NCBI GenBank assembly: GCA_027296205.1
Contig: JAPUJM010000189.1
Span: forward strand, 1 to 5,293
Length of the DNA: 5,293 bases
Direction of reading: 5' to 3'
DNA from: Actinomycetota bacterium
GTDB lineage: Bacteria > Actinomycetota > Acidimicrobiia > Spongiisociales > ZC4RG35
In this document: positions 1-5,293 of the stretch, in pieces
Position numbering within the stretch: position 1 is the stretch's first letter
Layout: each line of letters starts with the position of its first letter
Program-made: the position numbers and the translations under genes
The notes under the pieces: generated by a model
Database searches by the model: none
What the model was told of the DNA's origin: nothing
What the model saw: only the letters and a program-made list of their open reading frames with translations

Positions 1-175
1 CCGATCCGACCACGCGCCACCAAGGAAGATCGGCGTCGGCGGTGCGGAGAAGGTTGCCGACTGCCCTCGCCGCGCCGGGGAACCCCGCTTCTGCCGCAAC
101 CTCGCCATAGGTGACGACGTCGCCTGGCTCCAGGTGAGTGATCACCGTTGTGACCGCGTCCTCGAACTGGCTCAC
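1..175 (-). CDS. Alkyltransferase-like protein (ATL), 5' part, truncated by the window edge
   Basis: The 58 visible residues match the DNA-binding domain of the O6-alkylguanine-DNA alkyltransferase family. Visible motifs are TYGEVA (residues 22-27), the RAVG 'arginine finger' stretch (37-40) and PWWRVVGS (51-58). In true alkyltransferases the last motif is PCHRV with the acceptor cysteine; here tryptophan replaces that cysteine, which is the hallmark of ATL proteins. Known ATLs do not repair DNA themselves: they bind and flip O6-alkylguanine and flag it for nucleotide excision repair. The family is usually about 100 residues, so roughly 40 are missing beyond position 1. The start is GTG at 175-173, overlapping the upp stop as GTGA, so translation is probably coupled to upp. 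A GGGAGA stretch lies too far upstream to be a well-placed ribosome binding site. Family assignment is secure; the ATL subtype rests on the missing cysteine. Confidence 0.88.
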   Translation of the reverse strand, partial: MSQFEDAVTTVITHLEPGDVVTYGEVAAEAGFPGAARAVGNLLRTADADLPWWRVVGS

Positions 176-792
176 ACGGTGCCGAAGAGACGGTCTCCCA
201 TGTCGCCCAGACCGGGCGCGATGTAATAGCTCGGATTGAGCTCGCGGTCGAGGGACGCCGCGACGATCCGAACATCGGGGTGCTCATCCTTCATGCGTTC
301 GACTCCCTCAGGAGCGATAACAACGCACACCGCTGTGATGTCCTTCGCCCCGTTCTCCTTCACCTTGTCGATCGCCCAGGAAAGAGAGCCTCCAGTGGCG
401 AGCATTGGCTCCAGAATCAACACGCGGGCGTCACTGAGGGTGGGGAACTTTGTGTAGTACTCCATCGGCTCGGCCGTCTCCTCGTTGCGCTGCACCCCGG
501 CGAAGCCGATCGCAGCGTCGGGGACCAGAGTCAATACCGATTGCAGAAGCCCGAGACCTGCCCGGAGAACAGCGACAGCAACGACCGGTCTGTGGAGTTG
601 CTTGCCCGTCATAGGCTCGAGAGGCGTGGTGATTGCCACATCGTCGGTTGCCATGTCCGACAGGGCTTCGGCAACGAGCAGGTAGCCGAGTCTTTCGGCT
701 GTCTGACGAAAGACAGGTGGGCTGGTCTCCCGGCTCCGCAGAGTCGTGAGCAGGTCGGACGCAAGTGGATGGTTGAGGATGGTGATGGCCAT
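172..792 (-). CDS. upp: Uracil phosphoribosyltransferase
   Basis: Cytosolic pyrimidine salvage enzyme that converts uracil plus PRPP to UMP and pyrophosphate. The 206-residue length is close to the family norm (E. coli Upp, 208), and the sequence aligns end to end with it from recall. Visible motifs: LRAGLG (residues 76-81), RNEET (102-106), the PRPP loop EPMLATGGS (128-136) and the C-terminal uracil-binding signature PGLGDMGDRLFGT (193-205). Two positions deviate from the usual text: the first residue of the PRPP loop motif is Glu rather than the near-universal Asp, and Met replaces the common Ala in GLGDAGDR. The ATG at 792 is the only sensible start; an in-frame TGA lies upstream with no alternative ATG, GTG or TTG in between. 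No clear Shine-Dalgarno precedes it. It sits 60 bp after ppc and overlaps the downstream ATL gene by 4 nt. Confidence 0.97.
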   Translation of the reverse strand: MAITILNHPLASDLLTTLRSRETSPPVFRQTAERLGYLLVAEALSDMATDDVAITTPLEPMTGKQLHRPVVAVAVLRAGLGLLQSVLTLVPDAAIGFAGVQRNEETAEPMEYYTKFPTLSDARVLILEPMLATGGSLSWAIDKVKENGAKDITAVCVVIAPEGVERMKDEHPDVRIVAASLDRELNPSYYIAPGLGDMGDRLFGTV

Positions 793-852
793 GGACTGCC
801 AGCCTACGGCCGCAGCGCCGGACCTGAGGTTCCCTTCGACAATGGAAACAGC

Positions 853-3561
853 TCAGCCGGTGTTGCGCATCCCGGTTGCGATTCCGTTGACAGTCAGCAG
901 TAGCGCCCGGTTGAGGTCGGGTGAGTCCTCCCCACTACGGGATCTCTCCAGAAGTGACACCTGCAGATAGTTGATCGGATCGAGGTAGACATCGCGTACA
1001 TCGAGGGTGCGCCGAAGGAGGCCGGCATCGTCGAGCAGCTGATTCACGTCTCGAATCTCGAGTACCTGAGCGATGGTCAGATCGCGCTCGGTCCGGATCG
1101 ATTGGAGAAGGTGTTGGTGCTCGGGGGCAACGAGAGTGTCGACGTAGCGCTCGGCAATGTCGAGGTCGGTCTTGAACAGGGTCATCTCGACGTTGGACAG
1201 GAACGTCCGCATGAAGCCCCAGTCCGTCGCCATTTCCCGCAGAACATCTTCGTACCCGGCGTTGCGAGCCGCTTTGAAACCAGAGCCGACTCCAAACCAC
1301 CCGGGAACGATTTGCCTGGTCTGGGTCCAACCGAACACCCAGGGGATTGCCCGGAGGTCGTCAACTCCGCCGACGGCGCCCGGTCGTCGCGATGGTCGGC
1401 TGCCGATATTCATCTTCCCCAACTCCTCGACCGGCGTGGACGAGAGGAAATAGGAAACCAGGCTGCTGTTCTCCACGAGGCGTCGGTAGGCGGCGTGGGC
1501 CTCCGAAGCGAGACAGTCCATCGCTTCTGTCCAACTGTTGAGCTTCTCCGGGGGCCGCTGCGACTCTCGATGCAGAAGTGAGCTCTCCAGGACCGAAGCA
1601 ACCATCAGTTCGAGGTTGCGGGCAGCGATTCCGGGGTTGCCGTACTTCTCCGAGATGACTTCGCCCTGTTCGGTGATCTTGATCGAGCCGTCGATTGTTC
1701 CGAAGGGCTGCGCCAGAACCGCCGCGTGGGTCGGACCACCGCCACGGCCGATCGCGCCGCCGCGACCGTGGAACAGACGCAGCGTCACATTGTGCTTCTC
1801 GGCAACGGAGCGCATGACCTTCTGCGCCTTGTATATCTCCCACTGGGAGGCCGCGATTCCGCCAACCTTGTTGGAATCGGAATAGCCGAGCATCACTTCC
1901 TGGACGTCGCCTCGCAGCGACACGAGACGACGGTACTGAGGGTTGTGGAGAAGGTTGTCCAGCAGCAAACCCGAGCCCTTGAGGTCATCGATCGTCTCCA
2001 CGAGGGGGACGAGCCCAATGTCGGCGATACCACGGCCAAGATCGATGAGACCTGCCTCGCGGGCCAGGACCGCAGCTTCGAGAACGTCGGCCGGGGTCTC
2101 GGTCATCGAGATGACGTAGCTCTCGATCACCTGCTGTCCGTACCGGGATTTGGCCTCGCGGATAGCCCGAAACACACCGAGGGTCTTCTCCACCTCGGCC
2201 GACAGCTCCGTTGTGGCGCTCGACAGAGGCCGGGCTCCAGCAAGTTCGCTGGAGAGAACCTGAAGACGCTGGGCACCGCCCATGGCTTTGAGGTCGACCG
2301 CGACATTGTCGAACAGCTCCTCCACGGCCGTCCTGTGCTGCTGGGAGTGCTCCCGGACATCGAGTGTCGCCATTTGGAAGCCGAGCGTGACGACCGCTCG
2401 CCGAACCCGGGCCACCGACCCGGCTGCGATCAGCCGTCCCTTGGCCTCCTTCAGCGACTCCGCCATCAGGTCGAGATCGGCTGTCAGTTCGTCCGGGTGC
2501 AAATAGCCGGAGCCCTGGTGACGCGGGTTTCCCGAAAGGATTCGCTCCCTGGTATTGGAGAGTCGGGCGTGAATATACGAGCACTTGAGGCGATAGGGCT
2601 CGCCTGCTGTCCGCCTCATCTCCCTCTGCCAGATGTCCGGCAGATGCTCCTTGTCTGCCGCGAGCGACTGTTCGAGGCGGGTGCTTATCGGGAAGAGACG
2701 ATTGGAGACGGACAGCTCATCGGATAACCCTTCGATGAGTGAGATGAGATGGGTGAGGCCGCGGTCGTGTTGAAGGGCGAGGGTCTCCAGTGTTGTCTCG
2801 GGGGAAACGCCCGGGTTCCCGTCCCGGTCGCCACCCACCCACGAGCCGAACCTGAGTGGCACCGAGTCCGCATCGGCTCCGAGCCGGCCGAACTGTGTCG
2901 CGATCGTCTCCGAGACAGCCGGGAGAACCTCTGCGGCCAAGGCGACCAGGTAATAGAGAGCGGATCTCGCCTCGTCGACGACACTGGGCTGTTGCAGACG
3001 AAGCTCGTCCGTTTGCCAGATCTGGTCGATGAGCTCGGCCGAGCGTCTGTCTATCGTCGCCAGTCGGTCCGGGTTGCCGGTCTCCAGGCGGGTTTCGATC
3101 AACTGAGCGAGCGAGGTGGTCTTGGAGAGGATGCTGCGTCTCGCGGTCTCGGTCGGATGCGCAGTGAACACCGGTCTGACCTCGAAGCGAGCGAGAACCT
3201 CGGCCACGAGATCCTGGTCGAGGCTCGCTTCGAGGATCCGGTCGACGGTCGACCGTAGATATCTCTCGTCGGGTGCCAACTCATCCGCGCGATGAACCTG
3301 CTCAGAGACGTTGGCCAGGTAGAAGTAAGTGGTGAACGCCCTGACCAGGGGGATCACCCGGTCGGTGGGCAGGTCCGAGAGGAGCTCATGGAGCTCGGCG
3401 GTGGCCGCGGTGCTTCCCCCACGCCGCGCCGATTTTCCAAGCGAGCGCACCTTCTCGACCAGGACGAGCAGCTCGGGTCCATGTTGACGGACCAGTGCCT
3501 CCCCGAGTTGGTTGCCGAGGCGACGGATGTCGGTGCGGAGTGCGTCGTCGTTGATGACCAC
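853..3561 (-). CDS. ppc: Phosphoenolpyruvate carboxylase
   Basis: Cytosolic anaplerotic enzyme that carboxylates phosphoenolpyruvate with bicarbonate to oxaloacetate, refilling the TCA cycle. At 902 residues it is full length and intact. Catalytic motifs in order: TAHPTE (133-138, catalytic His135), FGSWVGGDRDGNP (238-250), LGYSDSNK (558-565), FHGRGGAIGRGGGP (597-610), ITEQGEVI (629-636), NIGSRPSRR (718-726) and the invariant C-terminal RNTG. By motif alignment to the E. coli enzyme, the aspartate feedback-inhibition residues appear conserved: Arg606, Lys797 (in LFKTDL), Arg856 and Asn900. The start is GTG at 3561-3559; it places ALRTDIRRLG six residues in, as in E. coli (ALRSNVSMLG), and follows the upstream XdhC stop by only 9 nt. 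No Shine-Dalgarno is visible in that gap, so reinitiation or coupling with the upstream gene is likely. The neighbourhood is unusual because both upstream neighbours are molybdoenzyme-maturation genes. Confidence 0.98.
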   Translation of the reverse strand: MVINDDALRTDIRRLGNQLGEALVRQHGPELLVLVEKVRSLGKSARRGGSTAATAELHELLSDLPTDRVIPLVRAFTTYFYLANVSEQVHRADELAPDERYLRSTVDRILEASLDQDLVAEVLARFEVRPVFTAHPTETARRSILSKTTSLAQLIETRLETGNPDRLATIDRRSAELIDQIWQTDELRLQQPSVVDEARSALYYLVALAAEVLPAVSETIATQFGRLGADADSVPLRFGSWVGGDRDGNPGVSPETTLETLALQHDRGLTHLISLIEGLSDELSVSNRLFPISTRLEQSLAADKEHLPDIWQREMRRTAGEPYRLKCSYIHARLSNTRERILSGNPRHQGSGYLHPDELTADLDLMAESLKEAKGRLIAAGSVARVRRAVVTLGFQMATLDVREHSQQHRTAVEELFDNVAVDLKAMGGAQRLQVLSSELAGARPLSSATTELSAEVEKTLGVFRAIREAKSRYGQQVIESYVISMTETPADVLEAAVLAREAGLIDLGRGIADIGLVPLVETIDDLKGSGLLLDNLLHNPQYRRLVSLRGDVQEVMLGYSDSNKVGGIAASQWEIYKAQKVMRSVAEKHNVTLRLFHGRGGAIGRGGGPTHAAVLAQPFGTIDGSIKITEQGEVISEKYGNPGIAARNLELMVASVLESSLLHRESQRPPEKLNSWTEAMDCLASEAHAAYRRLVENSSLVSYFLSSTPVEELGKMNIGSRPSRRPGAVGGVDDLRAIPWVFGWTQTRQIVPGWFGVGSGFKAARNAGYEDVLREMATDWGFMRTFLSNVEMTLFKTDLDIAERYVDTLVAPEHQHLLQSIRTERDLTIAQVLEIRDVNQLLDDAGLLRRTLDVRDVYLDPINYLQVSLLERSRSGEDSPDLNRALLLTVNGIATGMRNTG

Positions 3562-3570
3562 GACGCGAAG

Positions 3571-4347
3571 TTATGCGTCGTCTGGACGTTGTTTGTGGAT
3601 GCGCCCATCCTGGCCGTGGAGGGACAATCCGGAGCCCGCTCCATATCGGACCATGGTCATCTCGGCAAGAATCGATACGGCAACTTCATGAGGGGTCTCG
3701 GCCCCGATGTCCAGACCGATCGGGCCCTTGATGCGTGCGGTGTCATCCCCGGAGAACCCCTTTTCCTGGAGCCGCTCCACGCGCAGATTGTGGGTCCGGC
3801 GGCTCCCCATCGCCCCTATGTAGCGGGCGTCGCTTTTCAGCGCCGCTTCGAGGACAGGTGTCTCGTGACGTTCGTCATGGGAAAGCACGACGACCCAGGT
3901 GCGGCGATCGAATTCGAGTTGGTCCATCAGGTCGACCGGCCAGCCGACCAACACGTCCCTCGCCTCGGGAAAGCGGTCCTTTGTCGCAAAAGCGGCGCGT
4001 GAGTCCACCACCATGACCCGGTATCCCATCGTGGTTGCAAACGACGTGAGCGGTTGGGCGACGTGAACTGCGCCAAATATCAGGAGGTCGGGTGGGGGAG
4101 CAAGAGTCTCGAAGAACACTGTGTGATCGTCATACGACATTGTGCGATGCTGCTCGTGATTCATCAGCACCAGGGCGTCCTCGGTCACATTCTGGGCAAT
4201 GTCGGCGGGGAGATCCCCGGCGAGCGGCTTCCCGGCAGCGTCGAGCACCACCTTGGTGCCGATCTCGGCGCCCTCGACGAAAGTTATCACTGAGCCGAAC
4301 TGCTCGGCGTCGAGAATCTCCTGGATGGCGGTGAGGGCTTCGCTCAC
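3571..4347 (-). CDS. XdhC-family Moco maturation protein, Rossmann-domain half
   Basis: XdhC/CoxI proteins bind molybdenum cofactor, support its sulfuration and insert it into xanthine dehydrogenase or CO dehydrogenase-type enzymes. This 258-residue protein carries the middle region and the C-terminal Rossmann domain of that family: LLIFGAVHVA (88-97) with the nucleotide-fold glycines, then VVDSRAAF (113-120), VVVLSHDE (152-159), YIGAMGSRR (176-184) and GLDIGAETPHEVAVSILAEM (211-230). The GAV form of the glycine loop and a tail ending GxxG...DGxIH are what I recall of actinobacterial XdhC proteins. The N-terminal XdhC domain is missing here and is supplied by the 102-residue gene just upstream. 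I chose GTG at 4347 because it overlaps the preceding stop as GTGA; an ATG at 4383 would add 12 residues (three Arg, three His) read in the shadow of the upstream gene. ppc follows after 9 nt. Whether the client is a xanthine or CO dehydrogenase cannot be told from the window. Confidence 0.9.
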   Translation of the reverse strand: MSEALTAIQEILDAEQFGSVITFVEGAEIGTKVVLDAAGKPLAGDLPADIAQNVTEDALVLMNHEQHRTMSYDDHTVFFETLAPPPDLLIFGAVHVAQPLTSFATTMGYRVMVVDSRAAFATKDRFPEARDVLVGWPVDLMDQLEFDRRTWVVVLSHDERHETPVLEAALKSDARYIGAMGSRRTHNLRVERLQEKGFSGDDTARIKGPIGLDIGAETPHEVAVSILAEMTMVRYGAGSGLSLHGQDGRIHKQRPDDA

Positions 4348-4652
4348 CAGGTCTCGATGAAGACGTCGATGGTGCCCCCGCATGCCATGCCGACTTCGAA
4401 GGCGTCCTCGTCGGCGATCCCGTAGGTGACGGTCTTGGGTTTTCCTGTCTCGATCACTTCCTGAGCGTGAAGAAAGACGTCGTTCTCAACACATCCACCA
4501 CTGACCGAGCCTTCCATGTCACCGGTCGAGGAAACGAGGAACTTGGAGCCTTCGGGCCTCGGGGCGCTGCCGTGCACCCTGATCACAGTGGCTACAGCGA
4601 CTTCCTTGCCTTCTGCAATCCAGCGATTTCTGAGTTCGAGTTGGCTTCTCAT
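4344..4652 (-). CDS. Stand-alone XdhC/CoxI N-terminal domain protein
   Basis: This 102-residue protein consists only of the XdhC/CoxI N-terminal domain. Diagnostic segments are GSAPRPEGSKF (28-38), GSVSGGCVE (48-56, Cys54) and GMACGGTIDVF (88-98, Cys91). These cysteine-containing motifs are typical of the family. Full-length actinobacterial XdhC proteins usually run to about 360-380 residues in one chain; this protein and the 258-residue downstream product add up to that length and to the normal domain order, so the two probably act together as a heteromeric Moco chaperone. The stop codon overlaps the GTG of the next gene (GTGA), giving tight coupling. The ATG at 4652 is bounded by an in-frame TGA about 30 nt upstream; only a weak GGA lies in Shine-Dalgarno position. 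A natural gene split fits better than a frameshift, but a sequencing or assembly indel cannot be excluded without relatives. Confidence 0.88.
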   Translation of the reverse strand: MRSQLELRNRWIAEGKEVAVATVIRVHGSAPRPEGSKFLVSSTGDMEGSVSGGCVENDVFLHAQEVIETGKPKTVTYGIADEDAFEVGMACGGTIDVFIETW

Positions 4653-4681
4653 GCTTGATCCAAGTGGTCGACAGGCAACTC

Positions 4682-4711
4682 ACGCTAGCCGACCCCTTTT
4701 GATGTCCTGAA
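4682..4711 (-). promoter_or_regulatory. Possible weak promoter ahead of the XdhC N-domain gene
   Basis: In the only sizeable gap upstream of the split XdhC pair, the minus strand reads TTCAGG (4711-4706), an 18-nt spacer, then TAGCGT (4687-4682). The second hexamer fits the actinobacterial -10 pattern TANNNT; the first matches only part of TTGACA. A start a few bases downstream would give a short leader of about 20 nt before the ATG at 4652. Such matches arise easily by chance, and read-through from the XdhC-YHS gene is equally possible. Confidence 0.2.
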
Positions 4712-4732
4712 GTGAGCTCGCCGGAGTTCGGC

Positions 4733-5293
4733 TCAGACGGAGACGAAATCGGCCGGGGTCTTCTCAAAGGTGGCTTTACACCCTGGAGCGCAGAAGTAAT
4801 AGGTTTCGCCCCCGTGCTCCGCTATCCACCGGGCCGTGGCAACTTCCACTTCCATATGACATACCGGGTCGACGGCAACGTGGGTATCGGAAGCAGTCAC
4901 CGGTTTTCCCTCGAGCTCACCGGCTGCCCGACGGCGGACGAGATCGGCGAGGATCGCCACCGCGATCTCTCTGTGAGTGACATGTCCGAGGTCAAGCCCC
5001 GCTGGTGCCACCACCCTCTTCAAATGATCACTGGCAACGCCCCGGTCGGCGAGGTAGCCGAGTACGGTTTCGGCCCGCTTGGCTGAGGCGACCAGTCCGA
5101 TGTAGCCGGCGTTTGTCTGCAGCGCAGCTTCGAGTGCCGGTTCGTCGTAGTGGCCCTGGGTGGCGACGACGATCATGGTCGAGGGTCCGACGTCGTCGGG
5201 CATCGAGATCGCGGTCACGACCTGATCGGCGTCGGGGTGGTCTGCGGTTGAGCCACCGTCGTCGACGACCGTGACCCGCCAATCAAGTGCAGC
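4733..5293 (-). CDS. XdhC Rossmann domain fused to a C-terminal YHS domain, 3' part
   Basis: The reading frame is open to the window edge, so the start lies beyond 5293; 186 C-terminal residues are visible. Residues 1 to about 120 are an XdhC-type Rossmann domain: WRVTVVDDGG (5-14), MIVVATQGHYDEPALEAAL (40-58), YIGLVASAKR (64-73) and GLDLGHVTHREIAVAILADL (99-118). They are clearly paralogous to the Rossmann half encoded at 3571-4347, but the SHDE and GSRR motifs there are TQGH and ASAK here. After a short linker comes a YHS domain (about 140-183): DPVCHMEV, then YYFCAPGCKATFEKTP. Its three cysteines and CxM motif are typical metal-binding positions of the YHS/TRASH group found with copper ATPases and metal-dependent oxygenases. 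The likely role is Moco handling or delivery, with the YHS domain adding metal or redox sensing; the latter is inference. The stop is 80 nt ahead of the XdhC N-domain gene. Confidence 0.88.
   Translation of the reverse strand, partial: AALDWRVTVVDDGGSTADHPDADQVVTAISMPDDVGPSTMIVVATQGHYDEPALEAALQTNAGYIGLVASAKRAETVLGYLADRGVASDHLKRVVAPAGLDLGHVTHREIAVAILADLVRRRAAGELEGKPVTASDTHVAVDPVCHMEVEVATARWIAEHGGETYYFCAPGCKATFEKTPADFVSV

Noticed and set aside
793..852. Possible promoter or terminator between ppc and upp.
   Set aside because: No hairpin with a T-tract and no credible -35/-10 pair could be found in these 60 bases.
280..903. A 207-codon plus-strand open frame opposite upp and the ppc 3' end.
   Set aside because: It is antisense to well-supported upp, its composition is typical of a shadow frame, and it crosses the ppc-upp gap without any domain signature.
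1726..2727. A 333-codon open frame on the plus strand opposite ppc.
   Set aside because: It lies wholly inside ppc, which is full length with all catalytic motifs. Its translation resembles no family I recognise, and long antisense frames are expected opposite GC-rich genes.
4348..4383. A 12-residue N-terminal extension of the XdhC Rossmann protein starting from ATG at 4383.
   Set aside because: The extra residues are Arg- and His-rich and come from out-of-frame reading of the conserved CGGTIDVF codons of the upstream gene. The GTGA overlap gives a better start at 4347.
4654..4664. Small inverted repeat CTTG-GAT-CAAG next to the ATG of the XdhC N-domain gene.
   Set aside because: A 4-bp stem with a 3-nt loop is too short to separate from chance, and no second copy or operator-like context is seen.
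4712..4732. Possible terminator hairpin (GCCG-AACTC-CGGC) just after the XdhC-YHS stop.
   Set aside because: Only four base pairs are perfect and no T-run follows on the minus strand.
5216..5218. GTG as the start of the XdhC-YHS gene inside the window.
   Set aside because: The frame continues upstream to the window edge with sensible Rossmann sequence (WRVTVVDD), so this GTG is an internal Val codon.

Overview
This is a gene-dense, GC-rich chromosomal window in which every supported gene lies on the minus strand, so it reads from position 5293 down to 1. The very high GC at third codon positions, two GTG starts in stop/start overlaps, the actinobacterial-type XdhC sequences and an actinobacterial-looking PEP carboxylase suggest a high-GC actinobacterium, possibly an acidimicrobial-type lineage. 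That placement is an inference from recalled family patterns; no marker gene settles it.

Layout in transcription order: (1) 5293-4733, the 3' part of an XdhC-family protein that carries a C-terminal YHS metal-binding domain; its start lies outside the window. (2) An 80-bp intergenic stretch (4653-4732) that may hold a weak promoter. (3) 4652-4344, a small stand-alone XdhC/CoxI N-terminal domain protein. (4) 4347-3571, an XdhC Rossmann-domain protein that overlaps the previous gene by GTGA. (5) 3561-853, full-length phosphoenolpyruvate carboxylase (ppc), starting 9 nt after the previous stop. (6) 792-172, uracil phosphoribosyltransferase (upp), after a 60-bp gap. (7) 175-1, the 5' part of an alkyltransferase-like DNA repair protein, overlapping upp by GTGA. 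No stretch longer than 80 bp lacks a gene.

The first three genes form a maturation module for molybdenum cofactor enzymes. XdhC/CoxI proteins bind and hand over (often sulfurated) Moco to xanthine dehydrogenase or CO dehydrogenase-type enzymes. The catalytic subunits are not in the window; if linked, they would lie upstream beyond 5293. ppc (anaplerotic oxaloacetate synthesis) follows this module so closely that co-transcription is likely. upp (uracil salvage) and the alkyltransferase-like gene form a second translationally coupled pair that may be the tail of the same transcript.

Most of the window is ordinary housekeeping sequence. The least ordinary element is the XdhC-YHS fusion next to a split XdhC pair. 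I found no RNA genes, mobile elements, repeats, CRISPR arrays or convincing terminators.
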